Part shown: piece after piece, positions 22,500 through 34,914 of the stretch | Position numbering within the stretch: the first letter of the stretch is position 1 | Layout of the letters: every line of letters starts with the position of its first letter | NCBI GenBank assembly: GCA_029448655.1 | Contig: JACCLO010000013.1 | Coordinates: forward strand, 310,001 to 374,000 | DNA: 64,000 nucleotides | Origin: Wolfiporia cocos | Lineage: Eukaryota; Basidiomycota; Agaricomycetes; Polyporales; Phaeolaceae | Direction: 5' to 3' | Position numbers and translations under genes: made by a program | The notes under the pieces: model-generated | The model's database searches: none | What the model was told of the DNA's origin: nothing | What the model saw: the letters and a program-made list of their open reading frames with translations, nothing else

Positions 22500-24735
22500 A
22501 GAGTCTGCTGAACTGTAGAAGGCGTGAGCAGTTGAGGAAGTGGCCCTGTGCCGGCCCTGATATTGTGCTTCCTGCAGAGCGAGAATAAATTAACTCTGAG
22601 CTTGAGCAATTGAGTCTCGTCCATTTCTCCAGTACGGTATGAGTTACATGATCACTTTGATAATAATTCGCGCTATCTATGAATGCGCAAGAAGTTGAGG
22701 AAGTGGCCCTGCGCTGGCCCTGATCTTGTGCTTCCTGCAGAGCGAGGCACTAATCTGAAAACGCGACCAGGTGACATCACATCTGTGATGTGATGCGTCC
22801 TGATGCGCCTGGCATGTCGGTGGCTGGTTCCTCCTATGGCGCCTCCAACCTCCCATTTGATTCTGAGCTTAGTCCTTAGCATTTGATGACTCTAAATTGC
22901 TAGAGCTCTTGAGCGAGTTACTATTGAAGCAATACAAGGTCTCTCCTTGAAGTTGAAGTCTGCGAGTGTTCCACATGGCAGCTAAATATCATAGACATGC
23001 TACTGTCAATCAATTAGATGAGATATGTGGTCAAGACAATGTTTATAATGTATACATATCAGTAGAGAAATATAGTTCTGAGAATATGAATCCGTAACAT
23101 AGCGTATCTACCACTATAAATACCGTGCACTATGATGTCACAGTGTCTCCAAGGTTGCAAAGTGGTAGAGAGTCCAATCCGTATTATCTGTACCTTTTGC
23201 CATTGCACAATATACTACATCATATAAGCTATATACCAGAATATTTTCATGATTTAAGGATTGACTCTCAGTGAGTGGTGGGGTGTTCCATCAGGTGGTG
23301 TCTAAAACACATACCAATCTTTGAATAGGCATATTATATTATCAAGCATGATCGGGCGGGCACTATATGAGTATGATCTTCTTCATTGTATTAAGATAGT
23401 ATGTGTATATTTATACACTATGTAGCCGTACAGATCTCATGTAGCACATGTTCTACGACTGCATGTCTGTTTTGGCCCTGACTTTCTCGATATTTTCCTA
23501 CACCACTCACCAAAGAGCAATGATAGAATCATGATCACAGTGCTTAAGTATACAGTGGATCCTACACTATATGTGACTAGAGCTTTAGAATTTCTGACAA
23601 TGTGTTGCCGTAGCTGTGGACTGCACAAGTCGAATGATGTCGAAATCTGCTTCAGCCACTTCAGCCACCCAGACGAAGGTTTGGGGTTCTATCTGAATTT
23701 CAATAGTAGTTAGGGTTACACATTTGGTCAATGCACGCTCATGCTTGAGCAATTTAGTCTCATCCATTTCTCAGATATGGTCTCAACTGCATGATCGCTT
23801 TGATAATAATTCACACTGTCTAGGAAGGCGCGAGAAGTTGAGGGAGTGGCCCTGCGACGGCCCTGATCTTGTACTTCCTGCAGAGCGAGAATAGATAAAT
23901 TCTGAGCTTGAGCAATTGAGTCTTGTCCATTTCTCCAGTATGGTATGAATTACATGATCACTTTGATGATAATTCGCGCTGTCTATGGAGGCGTGAGAAG
24001 TTTAAGAAGTGGCCCGGCGCTATCTCTGATCTTGTGCTTCCTGCAGAGCGAGACTAAAATAACTCTGAGCTTGAGCAATTGAGTCTCGTCCATTTCTCCA
24101 GTATGGTATGAATTGCATGATCGCTTTGATCATTATGCATGGTCAGTCGATATTCTATCCTTGCACTAGTTCACCCCTGAGCTTGAGTAATTGAGTCTCG
24201 TCCATTTCTCTAATGTGATATTAATCAAATGATTACTGTGTGAGCACTTTAAATGGTCAGGAACATAATACCACTGTGCTAGTTCGTCTTAGAGCTCGAG
24301 TAATTGAGTCCCGTACATTTCTCAGATACATTCTCAATTATATGATCACTTTGATAATAATTCACACTGTCTAGGAAGGTGCGAGAAGTTGAGGGAGTGG
24401 CCCTGTGCTGGCCCTGATCTTGTACTTCCTGCAGAGCAAGAATAAATAAATTCTGAGCTTGAGCAATTGAGTCTCGTCCATTTCTCAATTACGATGTTGA
24501 CAAAATGATTACAATGTGGGAGATCAAATGATCACTTTGAATACAATGTAGGCCGTCCAACTAGTGGGGAACATAACACCATCATGCTGATATACTCCTG
24601 AGCTTGAGTAATTGAGTCTCGTCCATTTCTCACAGTGCGTCTTTATATTGCCATCGATCTGTGGATGTCCTACTTTGTTAGCTCACCCTTAGACTTTTAC
24701 AATTGAGTCTAGCTCATTTCTCACATACGATCCCG
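22500..24735. repeat. Array of degenerate ~160-bp repeats
   Basis: A block containing TTGAGTCTCGTCCATTTCTC recurs with small changes near 22611, 23754, 23918, 24078, 24193, 24304, 24466, 24614 and 24704, and once more near 27522. Fuller units also contain ATGATCACTTTGATAATAAT, a GAAGTTGAGGAAGTGGCCCTG stretch and CTTCCTGCAGAGCGAG; this second half is present near 22520, 22690, 23850, 24010 and 24390. Spacings of about 113-160 bases suggest full and half units. No coding potential is visible. All units have the same orientation. The family is not one I recognise. Confidence 0.75.
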
Positions 24736-25011
24736 AATGAATTAGCAATTGCAATATTATGCATGCTAAACAACAATATAGAAACATACACGATTCCTGA
24801 ATGATATTATGCATAAACAAATATAGTAAAAATTTCAATATATTACTAGAAGATTGTATCAATTATTCAAAGTTGAAACTATCCATATCCATCAAGATCT
24901 GAGTCCGGAATCAAGTTTGAGGTCGTAAGCGCCTCACGGTCGATTGGCCACTGACGTGTCAAGATGCATCGCGATAAGCACGTGACTAACACGTGACCGC
25001 GTCCAATCATT

Positions 25012-25356
25012 CCACTTTCGTGTTTGGACCTCTACACTTCGAGACATTGTGAGCGACAGCAATTCTGAATAAACTACTGATAGCATACAGAGAATAAGTA
25101 TGTAATGAGCGAGATATCAGAAGAATTTTATTCCATATTTGGAACGTTTGTGATGTATGATGGATGTATACATCACAAACGTTCCAAATATGTGATGTAT
25201 GATGGATGTATACATCACAAACGTTCCAGATATGGAATAAAATTCTTCTGATATCTTGCTCGTTACATACTTATTCTCTGTACGTTATCAGTAATTTATT
25301 CAGAATCGCTGTCGCTCACAATGTCTCGAAGTGTAGAGGTCCAAACACGAAAGTGG
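25012..25356. repeat. 345-bp foldback (near-perfect palindrome), MITE-like
   Basis: The sequence from CCACTTTCG at 25012 reads almost identically as the reverse complement ending CGAAAGTGG at 25356, with arms of about 150 bases. Nested inside is a smaller inverted repeat, GGAACGTTTGTGATG... to its complement, present twice around the centre. There are few arm mismatches (for example GATAGCATACAG against its partner). I found no convincing target-site duplication. This is either a foldback/MITE-type element or an inverted duplication, and it lies about 330 bases upstream of the unknown gene at 25688. Confidence 0.85.
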
Positions 25357-25687
25357 CTGAGGTCGATCAACGAAATTCGAACTCCGCAATCTAATCAAGA
25401 TTACATAATGCTTGCCAATCTAAACGCAAGAAGCAGCATTGAGCAGCGTACAGTGCATTTGATCCATTTGGAGTGCTCACGGACAAGGCTCGATGCCCGG
25501 ACATAATGGAATTGAAATGATAATATCATTGACTTTGTTGCATTCCGTGCGCTCTTGAACACAGAAGACACAGAATCAAAGTATGACACAAAGTCAAGTC
25601 TATCGACATGATGGTGCACATGAGCGATGCCCCTAGGCGTTTCGCTTTTTCTCTTTTTCTCCAAGCCTCACCCCGCATTCCTGAACA

Positions 25688-27213
25688 ATGTCCGCATTCA
25701 ACTACGACCCCAACCTTTACCTCTCATCTCGAGAAAATTTCCCTGATGAGTCTATTATGGCTCTTGAAAGAATCACCCAGTCGACGCAGAATCTCATCGG
25801 ACGTCTGCAGCGCTACACCGACCCTCCTACCTCCTATACTCATGGTGCAACTATGCCTCTATACCACCCCATAGTTCACGAGATTCTATCTGATTCAATG
25901 AGGATTGTTGTTACAGTTATTTCGAAATTTCAAACGCTGATAGAACTCACCACCGGGCGAGTACGATACAGGGACTTGTTGCATGGACAACCCCTGGCCA
26001 CTCGTGACTCTACTGGGTGCATCCCCAGTTGTACTAGCATATAGGGCACATTTCATCATTGACAGATCCAACTCTGTCACCGTCTCATCTTTATCATCTA
26101 GTAGCTGACAGATGGTGTTCAACCACCATCATCATTTCTATCTATCGTTTTGGATATATCATTGCATACTTATCAAACATTTGGTACTATAGCGTAGATG
26201 GTAGCGGTGACATCTGGGGTGGACTTGACCTCTAAAACCTAGCGTAGTATATAAACTCGTGTACTTACTGTCGAAGCTCTTCAGCTCGACCTTGTTGTAC
26301 AAACAAGAAGTCTTATACTCGTTCTCAAACGTAGGAAACTACGCTCAGTATCTCTCTCTCGAGCAACTAAACGACTAAGTCCTCGAAGTGCACATTGACT
26401 TCTCGGGCTTAGGCGAGTCTAATATTCTATTCGACTCGCATCTGAACAGATTATATCCTCTAACGTGTATTGGATATTAAATGATCTCCTAGGGACTTCA
26501 CCTAGGACTTGAAGGCATCTGACGAGTATTTGCCTTGCATACGGCGACGTGCCTACGTGCAGAAGAACGATCTATATTCGCGACTCAAATATACGAACGG
26601 GTATTCGACCTGTAACAATTGTGTCTGGAGCTATCTGGGTTGCTACCGTCTTATTAGGTGACTTCCACATCGCGGATAGCCAGCCAACTGAGACACGGTT
26701 GCGCTCGCTCTATACACCCTGGCATTCGCATCGCACAACTGCAAATCTGCTACTCCACTCTTTGAACCAAATCAGTTCCGCATCATACAGATTAGATAGA
26801 GGAACGATGGAGGACGAAATACAGATCTCCAAAGGATTCAGTTTGTAGTGAGTTTTTAATGTGCTTTGCCAACTTAAATATCAACGAAATATATGCGCAT
26901 TTAGCCATCGTCTCCCAGACCCTGGCAAAATACCCGACCCATGTCCCAGCAAAAAGGCTTCTCGGGTGAGTATTCGCTGTTGCATGGTTGCACTTGATTA
27001 TCTTGAGAATGCGTTTTTTCTCGATTTTAGAGGTGTAATCAGCCGAATGCTAGCAACACCGCTACCTCTAGCAATGCACCGGTCGACAGGGACACAACTC
27101 TCGTCAATGTCGGCTCACCTGAACAAATTACCCCTAACAAGCGCAAGCGCAACGTTGCTGACGACGGAGATAGCTCACGCAAGAATGCCAAGTGCATCAG
27201 ACGTGATCTCTAA
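25688..27213 (+). pseudogene. Unknown protein gene split by a solo LTR
   Basis: The reading frame opens at ATG 25688 (MSAFNYDPNLYLSS) and is cut at 25908 by the LTR at 25909-26617. After the second ATTGT target copy the same frame resumes (VSGAIWVATVLLG) and runs to a donor at 26848. Two further exons follow with good borders, 26905-26965 (HRLPDPGKIPD) and 27031-27213, ending in a basic nuclear-signal-like segment (NKRKRN) and TAA at 27211-27213. Removing the LTR and one ATTGT restores the frame exactly, so the gene was intact when the element inserted. The protein would be about 210 residues. I recognise no domain; the segment after the LTR is mildly hydrophobic. As it stands only truncated products are possible. 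Confidence 0.6.
25909..26617. mobile_element. Solo LTR (family A), TSD ATTGT
   Basis: The element starts TGTTACAG, ends CTGTAACA, and is flanked by ATTGT on both sides (25904-25908 and 26618-26622). It matches the copy at 33173-33880 along its whole length of about 709 bases with scattered differences. The short inverted TG..CA ends, the 5-bp target duplication and the lack of any internal domain identify a solo LTR produced by recombination between the two LTRs of a full retrotransposon. The parental superfamily (Ty1/Copia or Ty3/Gypsy) cannot be told from the LTR alone. Confidence 0.9.
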
Positions 27214-27579
27214 TGTGTCCAGGCAAGATATCCTATTCCTCGTCTATTGTCACAAAGCTCCAAATTTGCTCTCGTCAATGCTTTCTCTGCTATCGTTTGA
27301 CCTTGTCGCTGCTATCGTCACTCCATAAATATGTACTGCTATTAATTTTCGGACTACATGGTTGTACCAAAGAAAGATCGCTGCTCCCCTTCACTTCCAT
27401 ACTCGCATTGCCTCCTTGTGTACTGCTGTTGCTCGTATACATATTTATTGTGCGCTATCAATCTCGAATGGTCAGAAGATCGGCTGTCAAATTTGAATGC
27501 AAGCTCATTAGTGTGAGCAATTGAGTCTCGTCTATCTCTCCGATGACAAATATTAGGATGTGCGGTAAGAAATTACTCA

Positions 27580-28680
27580 CATATATGTTAGAAGCATGTA
27601 CAGTATACGACCGAGACCGAAGGAAGGCTCAATGACGTTAAGCTGAGTACTCACCTTCCTCATATTCAATTAGAAGAGTAGAGATGCACACAGTATCACT
27701 TACCTACCACACTAGAAGCGTGTACAGTATACAACCGAGACCGAAGGAAGCCTCGATGACATCGATTTAAGCACTTACCTTCCTCAAACTCGATTAGAAG
27801 AGTAGAGATGCACATGGAAATGCTCACCTGCTGCACCAGAAGCATGTACAGTATACAACCGAGACTGAGGGAAGGCTCGATGACATTGGGTAATGTACTC
27901 ACCTTGCGCAAAGAGAGATAGAGCCGCACAAGTAAGTAGCCTAGTTGAATGTTCTTGATGAGGAACATGTAGATGCGTGCGAGGAAGTAACCTAGTTTGA
28001 TGATCATGACGAGGAACATGTAGATGTGCGTGAGGAATTAGTCTGGCTCAACGGTCTGGGTAAGGCACAGATAGGTGCGCGAGATCTGCAATTACAAATT
28101 CTTGTGTTCACATCTTCATTTATTGGGTGTTCCGTTGGTCTTCGCGTCTTCTTCCACTTGGCGCCCTGCTGGGCATTCCGAGAGATGATCGACCTATTGC
28201 GAGCACAGTGTGTGGGTGTACAGATGAGATGACTTGCGGATCATTGTAACCATTGCTACAAAGTCCAAATTGGACGTCAATGCCTCAAGGATAGTATACA
28301 ACTGAGACCGAAGGAAGGCTCAATGACGTCGGAATAAGAACTCACCATTCATGTCTACGCTTAGGAGGTAGAGATGCACGCAGTAACACTAACCTACTGC
28401 ACCAGGAGCGTGTACAGTATACGACTGAGACCGAAGGAAGGCTTGATGACGCTAAGTTAGGCACTCACCTTTCTCATATGCGCTTAGAAAGGTAGAAGTG
28501 CTCACGGAAATACTCACCTAATGCATCAGGAGCATGTACAGGATATGACCGAGACCGAAGGAAGGCTCGATGACGTTAAGCTAAGTGCTCACCTTTCTCA
28601 TATGCACTTAGATATGTGCAAGACGGTAGTCTAGCCAAGGCATCTAAACGAGGAACATGTAGATGCGCGTGAGGAAGCAT
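27580..28680. repeat. Array of ~122-bp repeats upstream of the Plavaka transposase
   Basis: Units with GTATACAACCGAGACCGAAG followed by GGAAGGCTCAATGACGT and CTCACCTTCCTCAT recur near 27600, 27722, 27846, 28290, 28410 and 28530, giving spacings of about 120-124 bases in two groups. A second motif, GAGGAACATGTAGATGCG, recurs near 27960, 28012 and 28655. The array ends about 300 bases before the transposase reading frame. Subterminal repeat arrays are typical of CACTA/Plavaka-like DNA transposons, so I infer it is the left end of that element. Confidence 0.7.
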
Positions 28681-28991
28681 TGATACTAGCTTCTTCCATT
28701 GGGTGTTCCGGTCAGTTAGCGTTCCATTGAGCGTTCTGAGATGCGGTCAGGTGCTATCTCCTATAGTCAGATACTCTCAGTGACAAGTTAAGGTTGGAAT
28801 GCGGAAAAAGCAACCGGATATGAGAGGGAGTTGTTAGGGAGTTGTGAAGCCGTGGTACATGTGCACGAGAAAGTGGCTAACTCAAGAAGAAATGCATGCT
28901 TGATGTATGTGTCTGTGGCATCCGGCGCTTGCAGTTATCCACGACCCTTTACTCGATTATGCACCTTGTTTTCTGGACTATCTTTCTATAC

Positions 28992-31900
28992 ATGGCTCTA
29001 CATTGCATTGACTGTGGCAGAGAAGACTTCTACAACAAGCATGGTCTTGAGAGACACCAAGGCAAGTGCCCGAAAAGTGGTAGAGTCCTCAAGGATGCCA
29101 TCAAAAAGCGGAAAATGCGACAAAAAGATGTTACTCAAAGAAAATTGCCGAGAACCAAGGACGGTGGAGGCATACTAGCACTGCGCGAAGAGCTAAGGTT
29201 TGAGGAGGAGATATCTGAGGTTTGTTAACCAATTAATTACACACACAACTAACTCTCACACAGATGCCAGAAGCGTCTTCGTCTACCGCAAATGATACCT
29301 TTGTATACTCTATAAGTAGGACAGGGCGAAAACGTCGAAGACCCACCTATCTAGTCGACTGCGTGCCCACAACCGAGGAGGGTGTAGCTCTGCAGGTGCC
29401 TGGAGCGGTTACTCAACTAGACATTTCCCGCCCACATCCCCTGCTCATGCGAATGTCCCGGATTCTACTTCAACAACTCCCGAAAATAGCACTGTAGATT
29501 CGTCAAGTACATCCCTGTGCTATGATACAAACCTGACAGGTTTGGTATCTTCCGACAATATTCCACGACCCCAAAGCATATTCCCCCAGATGTGTCGTCA
29601 CTAAGCGACTTGTGCGACTCTCCTGTACTTCAGAATCCATACCACGGTGCCGCATTATCTGTGCAACGTGCGGGTCCCCCAAATGCGCGCGATGCGCACA
29701 ATCCGTTCTTGAACTCCTCTGTGTATAGGTTCATGAAGTGGGATCTCGATTCATCTGGTGCCATGTCAAGGAGCAAGTCACAGAGCCTTCTAGACGACGT
29801 CCTATTTGCTCCTGATTTTGAGCTGTCTGACCTGAGAGGGCTGAATGTTGGACGAGAATGGGAACAGGTTGAATCCTCAGAAACCAGCGATCCAGAATTT
29901 TCCGCTGCAGACGGATGGAATAAAAGCTCTGTCACGGTCAGACTGCTGAAAGAGAAGGAAAAATGGGCCGACGAGAGTGAAGCGCCGCAACTGGAGGTTC
30001 TGGATGTATACCATCGTAGCCTTCTGGATATTATTAAGACAGTCTGCCGAGATCCTGAGGCAAGCTCCTACCAGAGGATCCCTTACAAGCAGTTCTGGAG
30101 ACGACCGAAGAATTCTTCCAACGGGTCGGTTGATGAGGAGTCGGCAGAAGTGGACAACATCCGTGTTTACTCAGAACTGTTCAACTCTGATGCTATGCTC
30201 CTGGAGTACGAGAAAATACACTCCCAACCTCCTGACCCAGACGATCCTGCGGATACCGAAGTTGCAATTGTGCCGATCATGCTATGGTCAGATTCTACTC
30301 ACCTCGCCAGCTTTGGTTCCACTTCTCTGTGGCCCATCTACGCGTTTTTCGGTTTCATATCGAAATACATACACAACAAACCCACTTCCTTTTGCGCACA
30401 TCACCTTGCCTATGTGCCATCTGTAAGTATTCGCTTTTTCTGTCTATCGTGTATTTTATCAATGTGGTCATATCTCAGCTTCCTGACTTCATCCAAGATA
30501 AATATCAATCACTCTATGACACAGCTGCAACCGCCGATGTACTACGATTTTGCAAACGTGAGCTCATGAATGCCATATGGCTGCTCATCCTCGATCCGGA
30601 GTTCATGAAGGCATATTAACATGGCATTTTAGAAAAATGCGGCGATGGTATATTATGCCGCCTATTCCCTCGATTTTTCACATATTCAGCTGATTATCAT
30701 GAGAAGTAAGGACTGAAGTTTACGATTGATCGTGTCTCGTATACTAATGTGAATTTATTACAGGGTATTACTTGCGTGCATTCGCTACCTGGCTCAATGC
30801 CCTTGCCCGCGCTGACTGATACAAAAGGCAGATATTTCTGAGATGGGCATGCCTGCAGACACGGAGCGTCGAAATATACTTCGCATCGGCACTACTTCTA
30901 TTCAGGATTTGATTGATGGCGCGAGGAGGTCGGTATTCAGGAAAGGGTTTGCGCTCAATAGCAAGAAGATTCTCGACCCAAAATCACTGGTGATGACTAG
31001 GGTGAGCGATGCGATGACCATAAAAAATTACATGCTCATGGGTGTCTAGAGTGCATTTTCTCAACGACTTTCAAAGTTTGGCTTCAACTTCTACTCAATG
31101 ATTGTGCCTGACCTTCTGCATGAATTTGAGCTTGGTGTGTGGAAGGCTGTATTCACACATCTACTGTGTATTTTGTATGCAGAAGGCAAAGACAGAATCC
31201 AGATTTTGAACAAAAGGTACGGAAATTTATGGTTGTTGTATGAATATGTTCAAGTATACAACCTCGGTTCCGCCTTGTACCCACATTCGGCCGCGACACA
31301 ATTCGTTGTTTCACAAACAATGTGTCTGCAATGAAGCAGCTGGCTGCAAGGGACTTTGAAGATATTTTACAGGTGTGTTACAAAATGCGTTATTTGTATT
31401 TCCTCACTCACCCCCGCTGTAGTGCATCATTCCTGTCCTCAATATGTTATTGCCACCAGAACATAACGAAGTGGTCCTCACGTTGCTGTTCGAGCTGGCT
31501 ACATGGCACACCCTTGCGAAACTACGCTTACACACGGAGGATACCCTCACAGTCTTTACTCGCACGACCGAGTCTCTCGGGGAATCACTCCGTGCATTCG
31601 TCAATACTACTTGCGAAGCCTATGATACACAGGAGTTGCCTAAAGAGCTCACTGCTTGCGGCAGGCATACGGCAGCAATGTGCAAGCGAGGTTCCATCGT
31701 CAGCAATAGAAAAAAATCAAGGCGAGGTAAAGGGAAGGGGAAAGCGACAGACACAAATGCCAGTGGTGGAACGGTGAATGAGTTATCGAATGGGCCGAAG
31801 ATTAAGAAACTAAATCTGTCAACTTACAAGCTCCATGTGCTCGCCGATTATCCACAGGCCATCTGACAGTTTGGCGCGACGGATAATTATAGCACTCAAA

Positions 31901-34170
31901 TCGTAAGTCATTAGTATGTTTTATATTGAGTCGGTATCATTGTGCTACAGGGTGAACTTGAACATTGCCGTGGCAAGCGATGGTACACACACACGAACAA
32001 GAACAAGCACGTCAGTCAGATCGCAAAGCACAAGTGTCGCGCACGGCTGCTTCACCGCATCTCCCAAGACGAGCAGAGACAGGCACATGAGGAGGTGCTG
32101 CATGAGTCCGCGGCGATTGCTGGCAATGCGACATCATCAATTTCCAGGGCGGGTGGTTGCAGCCATTTACGCAGTGGGGTTGCAGCCATCAAGATGACGA
32201 CAAATATTCCATTGCCGGAATATTCCTCCCCTTTTGATCATTATCATATGTCTGACTACACCCCAGTTTGGGAGAATATCCTGCGCTGGCTCAAGGCCAA
32301 CAAAGATGACCACGCCTTTGAGGTAAGCGATTTTGTTTTGAAAATCACAGAATTAACATTTTTAATCATTAGAATTTTATACCTCTCCTAAAAAACCATC
32401 TCCTGTCACGCTTGATGGGGTGTGAGTTTGATGGTGATGAGAACAAATTCGCACCCGAGGAGCACGCAACACTCAAGATTCTCGAGAACAAAATATACTT
32501 CCACAAGGTCGTGCACGTAAACTACACTAGTATGACATGAGGGCGACCAGGACACGATCAATCTGAGGACCCACCCAGATGTGATGGTGCTCGCTCATGA
32601 GGACGATCAGGACCACAATGTGAACACTCACCCGTATTGGTACGTGCGCGTAATCGGAATATTTCACGTCATGGTGGAGCATACCGGTATATATTCAACA
32701 TCTAAAAGACTGCGCCACATGGATTTTCTCTGGGTGCGCTGGTTTGGACGAGATCTATCAGCTCTAGGGGGGTTTCAGACATGCAGACTCCACCGCATCA
32801 GTTTTGTGCCTGATGATGATAGGAATGCTTTTGGCTTCTTAGACCCTGACAACGTTCTTTGCGCAGCTCATCTCATTCCGGCCTTCGCAGATGGACGTAC
32901 AGATCGCCTTCTCGGTTCATCTGGCGCCCACCAAATTCATGGTGAAGATGACATGGACTACGAAAATTATTATGTGAACATGTAAGTTGTTTGATATCTC
33001 AATCTGACATTGGTTAATTGTTCCAAGGCATGTTGACAGGGATATGTTCATGAGATACTTAGGTGGAGGTGTTGGACACAAGGGGAGCATGTAACAAATT
33101 ATTACCCTACCCCCTGCAAGTCATCCCACCGAGTGTGCACATCCCCCAATTAGCGAGAAGAGAGCCGCTCAGTGTTACGGTTATTTTGATTTTTCAAATA
33201 TCTACAGAACTCACCACCGGGCGAATACGATACAGGGACTTGTTGCACAACCAACCCCCTGGCTACTCGTGATCTTACTGGGCGCATCCCCAGTTGTACT
33301 AGTCTGTAGGGCTCGTTTCATCTTTGGCAGATTCAACCCTGCCACCGTTTCATGTTCATCGTTTACTAGCTGATAGATGGCGTTCAACCACCATCATTCC
33401 TATCTATCGTCTCAGATATATCACTCCATACTTATCAAACGTTTGGGACTATAGTGTAGATAGTATTGGTGGCATCTGGGACAGACTTGACCCCTGAAAC
33501 CTAGCGTAGTATAAAAAACTCATGTACTTACCGTCGAGGCTCTTCAGCTCGACCTTGTTGTATAAACAAGAAGTCTTATACTCGTTCTCAAACGTAGGAA
33601 ACTACGCTCAGTATTTCTCACTCGAGCAACCGAACGACTAAGTCCTCGAAGTGCACACTGACTTCTCGGACTTAGGCGAGTCTTATATTCTATTCGACTC
33701 GCACTTGAACAGATTATATCCTCTAACGCGTATTGGATATTACCCGATCTCCTAAGGACTTCACTTAGGACCCGAAGGCATCTAACGAGTATTTGCCTTG
33801 CATACGGCAACGTGCCTACGTGCAGAAGAACGATCTATATTCGCGACTCGAATATACGAACGGGTATTCGACCCGTAACACTCAGCAAAATCTGGAACTC
33901 ACTTCTGAGGCTGAGGCAAATAACACAGAGGGCGAGGAAGAGGACGACGGTGGTGGGGAGGAGGAGCATGTGGCAGATATGAGGCTCATCGAGGAGGAGC
34001 TGGACTATGGGTATCACGTCACCGAGGACGAAGTGGATGAGCAGTGCGAAGACGAAGAGGGAAATGGGGGGGAAAATTACAAAGACGAGGATGGGGATTT
34101 GGGTCCTGAGGAGGACGGAGTCGACGATCTGGATGACCCACTCAGCGAGAATGGCTTTGCGCCACTTTGA
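28992..34170 (+). pseudogene. Plavaka-type DNA transposase, decayed and interrupted
   Basis: The frame starts at 28992 with a C2H2-like finger (CIDCGREDFYNKHGLERH). Conserved Plavaka blocks then follow in order: NPFLNSSVYRFMKWD, YQRIPYKQFWRR, ILWSDSTHL-like LWSDSTHLASFG, CPCPR, VPDLLHEFELGVWKAVFTHL, AARDFEDIL, LNLSTYKLHVLADYP, HPYWYVRVIGIFHV, FLWVRWFGRDL and FGFLDPDNVLCAAHLIPAF, ending in an acidic tail to TGA at 34170. Plavaka transposases are DDE-type enzymes that cut and paste DNA. In-frame stops occur at 30617-30619, 30813-30815, 31047-31049 and 33092-33094, and a solo LTR sits at 33173-33880, so this copy is dead. Introns are present (for example 29220-29263), but not every border could be fixed. 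Confidence 0.8.
33173..33880. mobile_element. Solo LTR (family A), TSD CTCAG, nested in the Plavaka transposase
   Basis: The element starts TGTTACGG and ends CCGTAACA, an 8-bp inverted end pair, flanked by CTCAG on both sides (33168-33172 and 33881-33885). It is collinear with the copy at 25909-26617. It separates the VRWF/IPAF part of the transposase from its acidic C-terminal tail, and deletion of the LTR plus one CTCAG rejoins the tail in the frame used upstream. It therefore inserted after the transposon did. Confidence 0.92.
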
Positions 34171-34385
34171 GCAATGTAAATGGTTCCTCAGATGTGCTCA
34201 GATTTTTGTAGTTCGAGCGTTCTTAACATTATGTATACCATTTATTTTACACATCGTAATTTTACATGATGGTTCCGAGGCCTCTAGGTGCACGCCACGT
34301 TGTGTGGCATATGCCACAGGTTACAGTATATCAGTTTACCAATCTGGTGATCAAGTTCCCAGTCACACGTTGAGTTTGTCTGACG

Positions 34386-34442
34386 CTGATAAGATACCTT
34401 CAGAGTGGCGATTGAATGCCACTCTGCTGTCGATCTTATCAG
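34386..34442. repeat. Two-tier imperfect hairpin
   Basis: CTGATAAGAT (34386-34395) pairs with ATCTTATCAG (34433-34442), and inside it CAGAGTGGC (34401-34409) pairs with GCCACTCTG (34418-34426). It lies beyond the end of the transposase frame. It may be a transcript terminator-like stem or part of the transposon end; there is no further support. Confidence 0.55.
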
Positions 34443-34807
34443 TGCTTATCTACAGAGATCAGATCCTTCCCCGATTGGCAAGTACCTCCAGCACAGTTAA
34501 ATTACCTCCAACACTGGTAAGTCGTCTCGCATTTTGCTGATGGTGCAAGCAGACACTTGCTGTGGTACCGAGCTGTGTATGAATAGTTGATCGAGCACAT
34601 TTCCGCTTGAATGCACGTGTATTTGGCATATATCGATGTTCAGTGGAGATTTGAAGGGAATTCAAGGTTTAGAGACTTCATCCACAGGACGACGCAAGGA
34701 CTTGTGTTTCTCCGTCATAGAGAACATCAACAACGTTTTTCAATTTGGCAGCGTGCGTGAACATAGTATGCTCTTATATATTATGTGTAAGATCTAAAAT
34801 TCCACCG

Positions 34808-34907
34808 TCCCTGGTAGTATAACGGTTAGTACATGCGCCTGTCATTGCTCCATCATGTGAGAGTAAGGAGCACGTGCGAAAGCGGGGTTTGACTCCCCAC
34901 CAGGAAG
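34808..34907 (+). tRNA. tRNA-Asp(GTC)-like sequence with 28-base intron, possibly a pseudogene
   Basis: A cloverleaf can be drawn: acceptor TCCCTGG pairs with CCAGGAA except one C-A mismatch; the D arm is GTAT/GTAC; the anticodon stem TGCGC pairs with GTGCG; the anticodon is GTC at 34841-34843; and an intron occupies 34845-34872, directly 3' of position 37 where nuclear tRNA introns sit. The A box (TAGTATAACGG) is good. The B box reads GGTTTGACTCC with T for the invariant C56, and the T stem has one mismatch. This is either a drifting tRNA-Asp gene or a tRNA-derived fragment. It lies antisense within the 3' end of the recombinase frame. Confidence 0.5.
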
Positions 34908-34914
34908 TACACTT

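Noticed and set aside
26549..26848. ORF running from the LTR into the split gene
   Set aside because: It has no ATG in the LTR part and only reflects the downstream exon continuing leftwards.
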